In this document: positions 1-15,480 of the stretch, in pieces
Numbering within the stretch: the first letter of the stretch is position 1
Layout: the number at the start of each line of letters is the position of its first letter
DNA from: Streptomyces sp. XY006
GTDB taxonomy: Bacteria > Actinomycetota > Actinomycetes > Streptomycetales > Streptomycetaceae
DNA: 64,000 bases
NCBI RefSeq assembly: GCF_002237655.1
Contig: NZ_NOKT01000002.1
Location: forward strand, 310,001-374,000
Reading direction: 5' to 3'
Program-made: the position numbers and the translations under genes
Notes under the pieces: model-generated
What the model saw: only the letters and a program-made list of their open reading frames with translations
Databases searched by the model: none
Told to the model about the DNA's origin: nothing

Positions 1-3000
1 ACGCCCAGGGAGCCGAGCCGCCGTGCCAGGCCGCCCGCCAGGGCGTCGAGTTCGGCGTAGGTGAGCGAGGGTCCGCCGGGGGCGCCGTACTCGACCGCGA
101 CGAGCTGTGGGGTCTTGGCGACCTGCTCCTCCACCAGGGCGGTGAGGGTGGTGGCCGGCATGGGACACGCGGTGTCGTTCCACTCCTCCAGCAGCAGGTG
201 CCGTTCGCGCGGGGTGAGGACGTCGGCGGCGCCCACCGGGCGGTCGGGGTGCCGGGCCAGTTCACCGGCCAGACGGACGAACCGCTCGGTCAGCTCCCGT
301 GCCGTGTCGCGGTCGTAGAGGTCCTCGCTGTAGACCAGGGAGCCGTCGACGCCGCCCGCTTCGGCCCGTTCGAAGACGTGGAAGGCCAGGTCGGTCTTGG
401 CGGTGTGGAAGGGGACGCGTCGCTCGCTCAGGGTGAGGCCGGCGAAGTCCCGTACGGCGGGCGGGGCCTGCTGGTGGGCGAGCATGACCTGGAAGAGCGG
501 GTGGCGGCCCGTCGAGCGGGTCGGCGCGAGCGCGTCCACCAGCTTCTCGAAGGGCAGTTCCTGGTGGGCGTAGGCGTCCACGTCCGCCGCGCGCACCCGG
601 GCGAGCAGCGTGCGGAACGACGGGTCGCCGGAGACGTCGGTGCGCAGCACGAGGGTGTTGACGAACAGGCCCACCAGGTCGTCGAGGGCGGGGTCGGCGC
701 GGCCGGCGACCGGGGTGCCGAGCGGGATGTCGTCGCCGGCGCCCAGCCGGGCGAGCAGCACGGCGAGGGTGGCCTGGAGGGCCATGAAGACGGTGCCGCC
801 GGACTCGGCGGACAGCGCGCGCAGTGCCCGGTGGGTGGCGGCGTCGAGGGTGAAGCCGACGGCGCCGGCGCGGTGGCCGGGCACGGCCGGGCGCGGCCGG
901 TCGGCGGGCAGCTGGAGTTCCTCCGGGAGCCCGTCCAGGCGCCGGGCCCAGGAGCGGACCTCGCGGGCGGTGAACTCCTCGTCGAGCAGCTCGCGTTGCC
1001 ACAGGGTGTGGTCGGCGTACTGCACGGCGAGCGGCGGCCAGGCCGGGGGCGCGCCGCTGCGGCGGGCGGCGTAGGCGGTGGCCAGGTCCCGCAGCAGGGG
1101 CTCGTCCGACCAGCCGTCGGTGGCGATGTGGTGGACGAGCAGGAGCAGCACGTGGTCGTCGGGGGCGACGCTCACGAGGGTGGCGCGCACGGGGAGTTCG
1201 CGGTCGAGGGCGAAGGGGTGGGCGGCGGCCCGGGCGAGCAGCGCGTCGACCTCCCCGGCCGGCGCGCTCAGCACCTCGAAGGGCACGGCCGCGTCCGTGC
1301 GGATCTCCTGCCGGGGCACGCCGTCCTGGTCGGGGAAGACGGTGCGCAGGGCCTCGTGGCGGTCCACGACGTCCTGGAGCGCCGCGCGCAGGGCGGCGGG
1401 GTCGAGCGGGCCGTGGAGCCGGACGGCGGTGGGAATGTTGTAGGTGGGGGCCGGTCCCTCCAGCCGGTGCAGGAACCACAGCCGGGACTGCGCGAAGGAC
1501 AGCGGCACGGGCTCCGGGCGGCGGGCGGCGGGGCGCAGGGCGGGCCGCCGCTCGCCGGGCGCGTCCAGCAGGGGCGCCAGGGCGGCCGGGGTGGGCGTGT
1601 CGAAGACGGCCCGCAGCGGCAGGGTGACGCCCCGCTCGGCGCGGACCCGGGCGACGAGCCGGTTGGCGAGCAGGGAGTGGCCGCCGAGGGCGAAGAACTC
1701 GTCGTGGACGCCGACCGAGGGCAGCCCGAGCAGGTCCGCGAAGAGGCGGCACAGGGTCGCCTCCGCCTCGGTGCGGGGCGCGGTGGCGGTGGTGAGCGCC
1801 GACAGGTCGGGGGCGGGCAGGGCGGCGCGGTCGAGTTTGCCGTTGGGGGTGAGCGGCAGGGCGTCCAGCACGACGACGGCGGAGGGCACCTGGTGGTCCG
1901 GCAGGGTGCCGGCGAGCTCCCGGCGCAGGGCCGGCGGTTCCGGCCGGGCGCCGGGCCGGGGCACGGCGTAGGCGACCAGGCGGGGTTCGCCGTGCGCGTC
2001 CCCGCGTACGGTGACCGCCGCCTGGGACACGTCCGGCAGGGCCGCCAGGGCGGCCTCCGTCTCGCCCGGCTCGACCCGGAAGCCGCGGATCTTCACCTGG
2101 TCGTCGGCGCGGCCGAGGAACTCCAGGGCGCCGTCGGCGGTCCAGCGGACCACGTCGCCGGTGCGGTACAGGCGGCTGCCGGGCGGGCCGTAGGGGTCGG
2201 CGACGAAGCGGGCGGCGGTCAGGGCGGGACGGCCGAGGTAGCCCCGGGCGAGCTGGATCCCGGCCAGGTACAGCTCGCCGGCCACGCCGGGCGGCACCGG
2301 GCGCAGGGCGGCGTCCAGGACGAGGGTGCGGGTGTTCCACACCGGGCGTCCGACGGGCACCGAGCCCGCGGCGGAGCGCGTGCCGTCGGCGCAGGGCCAG
2401 GCGGTGACGTCGACGGCCGCCTCCGTCGGGCCGTAGAGGTTGTGCAGGGCGGTGCCGGCCAGCAGGCGGGTGCAGCGTTCGGCGAGGTCCGACGGCAGGG
2501 CCTCGCCGCTGCACACGATCCGGCGCAGCACGCCCCGGGCCCCGGTGGCGGCGGGGTCGTCGAGGAAGACCCGCAGCATCGACGGGACGAAGTGGGTGGT
2601 GGTGACGCGGTGTTCGCGGATCAGCGCGGCGAGGTGGGCCGGGTCGCGGTGGCCGCCGGGGCGGGCGAGGACCAGTGCCGCTCCGGTGATCAGCGGCCAG
2701 AAGAACTCCCAGACGGAGACGTCGAAGCCGGCCGGGGTCTTCTGCAGCACCCGGTCCTCGGGGCCGAGGCGGTAGGTGTCCTGCATCCACAGCAGCCGGT
2801 TGACGATCGCGGCGTGCGGGACGACGACGCCCTTGGGGCGGCCCGTGGAGCCGGAGGTGAAGATGACGTACGCGGGGTGCTCCGGCCGCAGGGGCGCGAG
2901 CCGGTCCGCGTCGGTGACGGGCCCGGGTGCGCGGTCGGCCAAGCGCGCGCGCAGGCCGGGGTCGTCGAGCAGCAGTACGGGGCCCGCAGTGGCGGGGATC

Positions 3001-4846
3001 CGGCCGTCGGTGCCGCTCGACGTGATGACGAGGGCCGGGGCGGCGTCCTCGATCATCACGGCGAGGCGTGCGGCGGGGTAGCCGGTGTCCAGGGGGACGT
3101 AGGCGGCGCCCGTTTGGAGGGTCGCGAGGAGCGCGACGACGAGGTCGGGTCCCCGGTCGAGGGCCACGGCGACACGGTGTTCGGGTCCGACGCCGTGGTC
3201 GATCAGCAGGCGGGCCAGTCGGTTGGCGCGGGCGTGGAGTGCGGCGTGGCTCAGGGTGCCGTCCTCGTGGGTGAGCGCCGGTGCGCCGGGGGTGCGGGCG
3301 GCCTGCTCGGTGAGCAGGGCGGCCAGGGTGGTGTCGGGGACGGGCCGGGCGGTGGCGTTCCACTCCGCCAGGACCTGGTGTTCCTCCGTGGCGGGCATCA
3401 ACGGCAGCCGCGAGATAGGCCGTTCGGGATCGGCGAGTCCGGCGGCCAGGAGCGTCTCCAGCCGGTGCAGCAGGCGGTCGGCGGTCTCCGGGGTGAACAG
3501 GGCGCTGCGGTAGGTGGCCTCGATGCGCAGCCGTCCGCCGGTGAGGAAGGCCTCCAGGGACAGGTCGAACTGGGTGGTGTCGTTGTGGACGGTCTCCCAC
3601 TCGGCGCTCACCCCGGGCAGTTCGGGCCCTTGGAGTCCCTGGGTGAGGAACAGCAGCATGACGTCGAACCAGACGGCCCGGCCCGGCTGCCGCTCCGGCC
3701 GCAGCCGCTCCACCAGCAGGTCGAACGGCATGTCCTGGTGGGCGTACGCCTCGGTGCACAACCGGCGTACCCGCTCGACGAGTTCGCCGGTCCCCGGGTC
3801 CCCCGCGAGGTCGGCGCGCAGGGCCAGGGTGTTGCCGAAGTTGCCGATCAGCCGGTCGAGTCCGGGCAGGTCGCGGTTCATGACGGCCGAGCCGACGGGG
3901 ATGTCGGTGGCGCCGGTGAGGCGGTGGAGCAGGGCGGCCAGGCCCGCGAGCAGGACCATGAACGGGGTGGCGCCGGCCGTGCGGGCGAAGGCGGTGAGGC
4001 GGTCGGTGACCTCGGGCGCGAAGGTGTGGAAGCGGCGGTCGCCGTGCGCGGTGGGCCGGGGCGCGCGGGATGCGTCGGTGGGCAGGTCCAGGGGGCGGGG
4101 CGGCGGGACCAGGGCGGTGCGCCAGTGGTCGAGGTGCCCGGCCAGCCGCTCGTCGGTGAAGGTGGTGCGCTGCCAGAGCGCGAAGTCGGCGTACTGGGCG
4201 GGGAGTTCCGGGAGCGGCTCGCCCCCGCCCGTGAGTGCGGACCGGTAGAGGGCGCTCAGGTCGCGGGAGAGGGCGTTGAAGGTGCCGCCGTCCCAGGCGA
4301 TGTGGTGGACCGTCAGCACGAGGGTGTGGTCGTGGTCGTCGCGCCGCACGAGAAGGGCCCGCAGGGGGTGGTCGGTGGCGAGGTGGAACGGGGTCGCGGA
4401 GGCGGTGCGGGCCAGTTCACCGGTGCGCCGGTCCCGCTCGCCCGCGGGCAGCTCGCACAGATCAGCCGCCTCGAAGCACAACTCCGCTTTTTCGTCGACG
4501 ATTTGGTGCGGTGTTCCGTCGTCGGCCGCGGGGTACCGGGTGCGCAGCACCTCGTGCCGGGCGAGCAGGCCGGCCAGCGCGGTGCGCAGGGCGGGGGCGT
4601 CGAGCGGGCCGCGCAGCCGGATGGCGAGGCAGACGTTGTAGGCGGGGCTTGCCGGGTCGAGCTGCTGGAGCAGCCACATCCGGGACTGGGCGTACGACAG
4701 GGGCAGCGGGCCGGCGCCCGCGGGGCGGGGCGGGATCCGTTCGGCCCGGGCGGGGGTGTCGGCCAGTCCGGCGGTCTCCAGTCTGCGGCGCAGCAGTTCC
4801 CGCTTGCGGGCCGCGAGGTCTGCGGGCGGGGCCGCCTGGGTGTCGG

Positions 4847-4850
<4 letters not shown>
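1..4850 (-). CDS. NRPS, C-A(Ser)-T-C-A..., 3' part outside window
   Basis: This nonribosomal peptide synthetase is read from a GTG at 4850 and stays open to base 1, so its C-terminus lies outside. The GTG overlaps the TGA of the upstream NRPS in the GTGA arrangement, which fixes the start. Order seen: condensation domain (LPLSYAQSR start; HHIAWDG near 4295), adenylation domain (about 3350-1900), thiolation domain (LGGHS near 1680), second condensation domain (HHIATDG near 1115), then the first residues of a second A domain. The first A domain gives pocket code D-V-W-H-V-S-L-V-D, the classical serine code. It should add Ser to a siderophore peptide, with the first C domain probably taking a D-residue from the preceding E-terminated protein. 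No thioesterase is visible; any release domain must lie beyond base 1. Confidence 0.95.
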
Positions 4851-9390
<4,540 letters not shown>

Positions 9391-9394
<4 letters not shown>

Positions 9395-12300
9395 CGGCTC
9401 CTCCACCTCGCCTTGACGTTGTCGAGCTGCGACGGGCTGAGCGACACCAGCGGTGCCGCCGTCGCGGTGAACTCCCGCTGCGGGGCGGTGCCGTCCGGCA
9501 GGGCGCGGGCGAGACCGGCCGGGGTGCGGTGGGTGAACACGTCCCGGGGGGAGAGTCCGAGTCCCGCCCGGCGGGCCCGGTCGGCCAGCCGGACCGAGAC
9601 GATGCTGTCGCCGCCGAGGGCGAAGAAGTCGTCGTGGATGCCGACCCGTTCGACTCCGAGGACCTCGGCGAACAGGCCGCACAGTGCCTTCTCCGGCTCG
9701 GTGCGCGGGGGGTCGAAGGCGCTCGATGGGGTGAAGTCGGGGGCGGGCAGGGCGCGGCGGTCGAGTTTGCCGCTGGGGGTGAGGGGCAGCGCCGGCAGGA
9801 CCACCACGGCGGCCGGCACGAGAGGGGCCGGGAGCCGCTCGGCGAGCGCGTGCCGCAGGGCGGCGGGCTCCGGCAGGCCGTCGCCGCCGGACTCGGCCTC
9901 CACGTACGCCACGAGCCGCCGCGGTGCCGTGCCGTCCTGGCGGGCCACGACCGCGGCCCGGCGCACGCCCGGCAGCGCACGGGCCGCCGCCTCGATCTCC
10001 CCGGGCTCCACCCGGACCCCCCGGATCTTGACCTGCTGGTCGGCCCTGCCCAGGAACTCGACCGTGCCGTCGGGGCGGAGCCGGGCGAGGTCGCCGGTGC
10101 GGTAGAGGCGCCCGCCTGGCGGCCCGAACGGATCGGCGACGAACCGCTCGGCGGTGAGCCCGGGTCGGCCGAGATACCCCCGGGCGAGCCCGTCCCCCGC
10201 GAGATACAACTCCCCGCCCGCCCCGACCGGGGAGGGCCGCAGGAACGGGTCCAGGACATACACGCGGGTCCCGGCGACGGGGCGGCCCAGCGGGACGATG
10301 CCGGTGGCCTGGCGGCCGGGCGCTGCGGGCTCCTGGCCAGGCTCTGGGGGCCTGTCGGCGTCGGGGATGTACGCGTGGGCCAGGCTGTCGCCCGCTGCTT
10401 CCGAGCAGCCGTAGAGGTTGACCAGGCGGGAGCCGGGCCAGCGGGTGGTGATCTGCCGGGCCAGGCCGGTGGTGAGGGGTTCCCCGCTGGAGATCCAGGT
10501 GGCGACCGAGGTGAAGCCGCCCGGCGGGGTGGACTCGACCAGGGTGGTGTGCAGGCTGGGCACGGCGGTGAGCATCGTGGCCCCGTGCCGGCCGGCCAGC
10601 GCGGCCAGCGCGGCCGGGTCGCCGGCCGACTCGTCGTCGGCGAGGGCCACGGCGTCGCCCGCGACCAGCGCGCCGAGCAGTTCGGTGAGGCCGTCGATGA
10701 AGCTGATCGGGCTCTTGGCGACACGGACACCGCCCGGACCGTCCGTCAGTTCCCTGCCCCAGGCGAGCCGGTTGGCCAGGGCCCGCTGGGTGCCGAGGAC
10801 GCCCTTGGGGCGGCCGGTGGAGCCGGAGGTGAACACGACGTACGCGGGGTGGTCGGGTGACAGCGGCGGGCGCGCCACGGCGCCGGCCGTCTCCCCGGGG
10901 TCGCACACCGACTCCGGGTCGAGGGCGAGTCGCCGGGCCGTCGCGCGGTCGCTCACCACGAGCCGGGGCCGGGCGTCCCCGAGCATGAGGGCGATCCGCT
11001 CGGGCGGGTAGGACGGGTCGAGGGGCATGCAGGCCGCCCCCGCCTTGAGGGCGGCGAGCAGTGCGGTGACGAGGTCCGGTCCGCGCGGCAGGGCGACGGC
11101 CACCACCGCCTCGGGCCCGGCACTGCGGGCCAGCAGCGCGGCGGCCAACCGGTTGGCGGCGGCGTCGAGTCCGGCGAAGGTGAGGGTGGTGTCCCCGTGG
11201 TGGACGGCGGGAGCCCGCGGGGTGCGGGCGGCCTGCTCCTCGAAGAGGTCACGGACGGTGGTGTGCCGCCCGGCCGACGGGGCGCCGCCCTCGGGGAGTC
11301 CGTCGGCGGGCGCGGGGTCCAGCCGTCCCACCGGCCGGTCGGGTTCCTCCGTGAACGCCCGGACGAGCCGGTGCAGACCGGCCGCGATGCCGGTCACCGT
11401 CGCCTCGTCGAGGGCCGTGGGCCGGTGGCCGAGGGTCAGGGTGAGCCGGTCGCCGGGCAGGGCGGTGAGGGTGAGCGGGTAGTGCGTGGCGTCGCGGACG
11501 GACACCTCGGTCATGCGGGGGCCGTCGGGGCCCAGGGCGTCGGCGATGCCCTCGTCGTCGATGGGGTAGCTCTCGAACACCAGCAGCGTGTCGAAGAGCA
11601 GGTCGTGCCCGGCGGCGCGCTGGATGTCGGCCAGGCCGAGGTGCTCGTGGCCGAGCAGGGCCGACCGCTCGGACTGGATCCGCCGGAGCAGGTCGCCGAG
11701 CGGCTCGGCGGGGCGTAACCGCACCCGGACCGGCAGGGTGTTGATGAACAGGCCGACCATCGACTCGATGCCGGGCACGTCGGCGTCGCGGCCGGACACC
11801 GTGGCGCCGAGGACCACGTCGAGCCGGCCGGTGTGCCGCGCGAGCAGCACCGCCCACAGGCCCTGCAGCACGGTGCTGACGGTCACGCCGCACGCGCGGG
11901 CGGTCGCGGTGAGGGCCGTGGTCTCCCGCTCGGACAGCTCCACGACGTGCCGTGCCGGCTGTTCGGCGGGCAGGTCGCGTGCCCCGGGGGCGAGGAGGCA
12001 GGGCTCGTCGAGGTCCTGGAGGGCGTCCCGCCACGCCTGTTCGGCGGCCGGGCGGTCCTGGCGGGACAGCCAGGCGAGGTAGTCGCGGTACGGCCGTACC
12101 GGGGGCAGGGCGGCCGGGTCGCCGCCCGAGGTGTAGAGGCGGAAGAGCTCGCGGACCAGCACGGGTGCGGACCAGCCGTCCCAGAGCAGGTGGTGGGAGG
12201 AGATCAGCAGCCGGTGGTCCCGGTCACCGAAGGCCACCAGCCGCAGGCGCAGCAGCGGTGGCCGGGCCAGGTCGAAGCGGGTCTCCCGGTCCCGGGCGAG

Positions 12301-12627
12301 CAGCTTCTCGAACGTCGCCTGCCGCTCGGCCGGCGGCAGGCCGGACAGGTCCGTCTCGCGCCAGGGCGTGCGGATCCCGCCGGCGATCACCTGGACCCGC
12401 CGGCCCGACCGCTGGGTGCGGAAGGCGGCCCGGAGGTTGGCGTGCCGGGCCAGCAGGGCGTCGGCGGCCGTGCGCAACCGGGCCGGGTCCAGGGGCCCTT
12501 CGAGCCGGAGGACGAGCCGGCCGGTGTAGACGTCCGGGGCGCTGTCGTCGTACAGGGCGTGGAAGACCATGCCCTCCTGCGCCGGGGACAGGGGCAGGAC
12601 GTCCTCCACGACCGGGCGGGGCGCCAT
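9391..12627 (-). CDS. NRPS, single module C-A-T, predicted beta-alanine
   Basis: First NRPS of the operon, 1078 residues. I chose the ATG at 12627 because it overlaps the stop of the mbtH-like gene (TGATG) and begins directly with the condensation domain; the frame stays open upstream but without NRPS similarity. Domains: C (HHLLWDG at 145-151), A ([19 protein letters not shown]), carrier (LGGDSIVS near the C-terminus). The A-domain pocket reads I-D-T-T-I-S-L-G-D. Loss of the usual Asp at position 235 and its shift to 236 is the hallmark of beta-alanine pockets (known code V-D-W-V-I-S-L-A-D-K). The aspartate decarboxylase two genes upstream would supply beta-alanine. There is no aryl carrier domain, so the salicylate starter must be loaded elsewhere. 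Confidence 0.95.
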
Positions 12628-12845
12628 CAGTGGCCGGCTCCGCCCATGGCCTCGGCCAGACTGGGCGGGCGCATGTCCGTCCAGTGCCGCTCGATGTGTT
12701 CCAGGCAGGTGGCCCGGGTGTCCGGACCGTGCACGCTGTCCCAGCCGGCCGGTACGGGCGCGAAGTCGGGCCACAGCGAGTACTGGCCCTCGTCGTTCAC
12801 CAGGACGCGGAAGACGCCACTGTCGTCGTCGAACGGGTTGGCCAT
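12627..12845 (-). CDS. mbtH: MbtH-like NRPS accessory protein
   Basis: 72-residue MbtH-family protein, the small chaperone that binds NRPS adenylation domains and is often needed for their solubility and activity. The family signature is clear: an N-terminal NPFDDD, then [10 protein letters not shown], three conserved Trp positions and the closing RPPSLAEAM. It starts 3 bases after the panD stop and its own stop overlaps the first NRPS start, so it is translationally coupled to the synthetase it probably serves. Length is normal for the family. Confidence 0.95.
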   Translation of the reverse strand: MANPFDDDSGVFRVLVNDEGQYSLWPDFAPVPAGWDSVHGPDTRATCLEHIERHWTDMRPPSLAEAMGGAGH

Positions 12846-12848
12846 GGC

Positions 12849-13280
12849 TCAGTTCCCCTCCTGCTGGGTGAAGGCTCCGGAGTACTGGTCCGGCGCCCCG
12901 GGCACCGGCTCGGCCGGGTCCGCGCCGAGCGCGACGATCCGGTTGGCCTGGTCGACGTGGACGACCCGGGGCCGGTGGCCGGCCCGTTCGGCCTCGTCGA
13001 GCGCGGCGAACGACATGACGATCACGAGGTGGCCGGGGTGGACGAGGTGGGCCGCGGCCCCGTTGACGCCGATGACGCCGGTGCCGCGCGCGCCGGTGAT
13101 GGCGTACGTGGTGAGCCGGGCGCCGTTGTCGATGTCGACGACGTGGACCTGCTCGCCCTCGGTGATGTCGGCGGCGTCCATGAGGTCCTGATCGATCGTC
13201 AGGGACCCTACGTAGTGCAGATCGGCCTGGGTGACGGTGGCTCGGTGGATCTTGCCGTTGAGCAAGGTGCGCTGCACCAT
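12849..13280 (-). CDS. panD: Aspartate 1-decarboxylase (pyruvoyl enzyme) for beta-alanine supply
   Basis: 143-residue PanD, converting L-aspartate to beta-alanine. It carries the self-cleavage site Gly25-Ser26 in HYVGSLTID; cleavage turns the serine into the catalytic pyruvoyl group. The conserved VNGAAAHL segment near residue 72 is also present. The C-terminus is somewhat longer than typical PanD. It is the first gene of the NRPS operon and sits directly behind an iron box, not in a pantothenate operon, so I infer a second, iron-regulated PanD that feeds beta-alanine to the NRPS whose A-domain code fits that substrate. A conventional panD for coenzyme A is expected elsewhere in the genome. 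Confidence 0.93.
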   Translation of the reverse strand: MVQRTLLNGKIHRATVTQADLHYVGSLTIDQDLMDAADITEGEQVHVVDIDNGARLTTYAITGARGTGVIGVNGAAAHLVHPGHLVIVMSFAALDEAERAGHRPRVVHVDQANRIVALGADPAEPVPGAPDQYSGAFTQQEGN

Positions 13281-13300
13281 GACCCCCTGAGGAGTAGCAC

Positions 13301-13319
13301 TTAGGTGAGGCTAACCTAA
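13301..13319 (-). promoter_or_regulatory. Iron box (DmdR/IdeR operator) before the panD-NRPS operon
   Basis: The plus strand reads TTAGGTGAGGCTAACCTAA, which differs at one position from the 19-bp actinobacterial iron box TTAGGTTAGGCTAACCTAA. It ends 20 bases upstream of the panD ATG, where an Fe-loaded DmdR1/IdeR repressor would block transcription of the NRPS operon. Confidence 0.93.
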
Positions 13320-13347
13320 TTCAACATCGCCGTGTCCGGAAGAACGG

Positions 13348-14160
13348 CTACGCGGAACAGTTGCGGAAGAACTCCAGCAGCACGCGGTTCACTTCGTCCG
13401 GCCGCTCCAGGTAGCCGTAGTGGCCGCAGCCCTTGATCTCCTGGTAGAGGGCGCCCGGGACGGCCTCGGCGACCTCGCGCCCCAGGTGCGGCGGCAGCAC
13501 GACGTCGTCCGCGAATCCGATCACCAGGCAGGACACGTCGATCGCCCGGTACGCCTCCAGCCGCCCCTGCGGGAGTTCCAGGCCGAGCTGGGCGCGCACG
13601 CCCGGCCCGGCGGGCTCGGGTGACAGCTCGAAGAGCTCCAGCCAGTCACGCACCCGCTGTTCGTCGTCGAGGGTGGCGGGTGAGAGGTTCGTCAGCGCCC
13701 GCACCCACGCCGCGTAGGCCGGCGGCAGCGTCACCGCGCCGTCGTACAGGGCGCGTTCGGCCGCGGCCATGGCCGAGCGCAGATGGTCGGTGCGGCCCCG
13801 GGTGGCCATCAGCACGCCCTGCCGCACGAGCCGGGGGCGGCGCAGCATCAGTTCCTGGACGACGTACGCCCCCATGGACACCCCGACCAGCCGGCAGGGT
13901 CCGAGGCCGAGGTGCTCGACGAGTCCGGCGGTGTCGCCGACGAGGTCGTCGACGGTGAAACCCCCGGGGCACTCCTCGCTCGGCGGGACGCCCCGGTTGT
14001 CGAAGGTGACCACGCGGTACCCGGCCTCGACCAGCGCCGGCACCTGGTGCAGGTGCCAGGCGCGGCCGCGGGCGCCCCGGCCCATGACCAGGACCACGGG
14101 CTCGCCGTGGCCGGTGTCCTCGTAGTGGATCCGCACTCCGTTGACGATCGCGCTGGGCAT
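13348..14160 (-). CDS. Alpha/beta-fold hydrolase of the siderophore locus
   Basis: 270-residue alpha/beta hydrolase. The ATG at 14160 was chosen for the GAGGAGAGG ribosome site just upstream. It shows the nucleophile elbow GVSMGAYV, an early VVLVMGRGARG oxyanion strand-loop, a likely acidic residue in IGFADDVVLPP and a C-terminal GCGHYGY histidine. It follows the exporter gene by 22 bases in the salicylate synthase unit. Possible jobs are proofreading of misprimed carrier domains, product release in trans, or hydrolysis of the ferri-siderophore. It resembles general alpha/beta hydrolases more than classical type II thioesterases, so the role is an inference from position. Confidence 0.85.
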   Translation of the reverse strand: MPSAIVNGVRIHYEDTGHGEPVVLVMGRGARGRAWHLHQVPALVEAGYRVVTFDNRGVPPSEECPGGFTVDDLVGDTAGLVEHLGLGPCRLVGVSMGAYVVQELMLRRPRLVRQGVLMATRGRTDHLRSAMAAAERALYDGAVTLPPAYAAWVRALTNLSPATLDDEQRVRDWLELFELSPEPAGPGVRAQLGLELPQGRLEAYRAIDVSCLVIGFADDVVLPPHLGREVAEAVPGALYQEIKGCGHYGYLERPDEVNRVLLEFFRNCSA

Positions 14161-14182
14161 GCCTCTCCTCGCGGGCGCACGG

Positions 14183-15472
14183 TCAGTCGGCGGCCGGTGA
14201 CCTCTCGGCGGGCGCCGTCCGCTTGTCGTCGGCGGGTGGCCCCTGCAGGGTCGCCCTGCGCAGCCCCGGCAGGGCCAGGGCGACCGCGGCGACACCGGCC
14301 AGGCAGATCACCCCGCCGACGGCGGCGGCACCGGCCGCGGAGCCCAGGCCCCGCGCGACCAGACCGGCCTCGACGTTGCCGACGGAGGGCCCGGCGGTGG
14401 CCTGGGCGAGCCACAGGCTCCCGACCCGGCCCTGGAGGCGGTCGGGCGTGTAGTGCTGCAGCAGGGCCCGGCGCAGGATCTCGGAGACGGTGTCACCGAG
14501 GCCCGCCAGCGCCAGGAACACCAGGGCGGTCCACAGGCCCGGGCTCAGACCGAAGCAGGTGATCGCCACGCCCCACAGTGCGACCGCGCCGATCAGGGCC
14601 CGTCCGGTGTGGTGGATGCGGCCGGTCCAGCCGCTGGTCAGCGCCCCGAAGAAGGAACCGACCGCGGGGGCGGTGTAGAGCAGGCCGACGGTGGAGGGGC
14701 CGCCGCCGAAGTGCTCGGTGCCGAGCTCCGGGAAGAGCGCGTAGGGCATCGCGAAGACCACGGCGCACACGTCGATGAGCAGCAGCCCGGCCACGACCTG
14801 GTTGCCGCGCAGGAACCGCAGCCCCTCCCCCATGGCCTTGAGCGGGTGCTGCGGCTCCCCGCCCCCTCCGGGTGCGAGGCGGGGCAGCGGGGCCAGCAGG
14901 GCGAGCCCGACGACGTAGATGAGCGCGTCGATGGCGAAGCACAGCGCGATGCCCGGCCCGGCCGCGATGACCCCCGCGAGGGAGGGGCCGGCCATGGCGC
15001 CGAGCTGTGCGGTCAGGGTCATCAGCGCCCCGGCGGCGGCCAGTTGGCCGGGCGCCACCAGGGCGGGCGTCGCGGCCATCAGGGCCGGTCCGCCCAGTCC
15101 GGCGGTGCCGCCCGCGAGGACGGCGGCCACGAACACGAACCACACCCGCGGGTCGGGCAGGGCCGCGTTCACCGCCAGACCGGTGATCACCACGGCGGTC
15201 GCGGCCCGGGTCACGAGCACGATCCGGCGCCGGTCCACCCGGTCGGCGAGCACCCCGCCGGCGATCAGCCCGACCAGCAGCGACAGCCCCAACGACAGGC
15301 TCATCAGGCCCACTTGGACCGAGGAACCGGTCAGTGCGTAGACCTGGAGGCCGGCCGCGACCGAGGTGAGGTGGGTGCCCAGCATGGAGATCGCCTGGGT
15401 GGCGAACAGCAGCCGGAAGTCCCGGCCGGCCCGCAGGGGTGTGACGTCGACGACGACTTCTCCCAGTCGCAC
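14183..15472 (-). CDS. MFS exporter, EntS-like, probable siderophore efflux
   Basis: 429-residue major facilitator with about twelve hydrophobic segments. It belongs to the enterobactin-exporter (EntS/MFS_3) type: an N-terminal FRLLFATQAISMLGTHLT segment and the loop GGVLADRVDRRR after the second helix. The start is a GTG at 15472, eight bases after the stop of the salicylate synthase; the frame is open further upstream but overlaps that gene. It is expected to export the finished siderophore through the cell membrane. Co-transcription with salicylate synthase places it under the same iron box. Confidence 0.9.
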   Translation of the reverse strand: MRLGEVVVDVTPLRAGRDFRLLFATQAISMLGTHLTSVAAGLQVYALTGSSVQVGLMSLSLGLSLLVGLIAGGVLADRVDRRRIVLVTRAATAVVITGLAVNAALPDPRVWFVFVAAVLAGGTAGLGGPALMAATPALVAPGQLAAAGALMTLTAQLGAMAGPSLAGVIAAGPGIALCFAIDALIYVVGLALLAPLPRLAPGGGGEPQHPLKAMGEGLRFLRGNQVVAGLLLIDVCAVVFAMPYALFPELGTEHFGGGPSTVGLLYTAPAVGSFFGALTSGWTGRIHHTGRALIGAVALWGVAITCFGLSPGLWTALVFLALAGLGDTVSEILRRALLQHYTPDRLQGRVGSLWLAQATAGPSVGNVEAGLVARGLGSAAGAAAVGGVICLAGVAAVALALPGLRRATLQGPPADDKRTAPAERSPAAD

Positions 15473-15480
15473 CTTCGCAC

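Noticed and set aside
9395..10906. Upstream extension of the 4847-9394 NRPS frame
   Set aside because: The frame is open to 10906, but that part overlaps another NRPS in a shifted frame; the ATGA junction at 9394 gives the real start.
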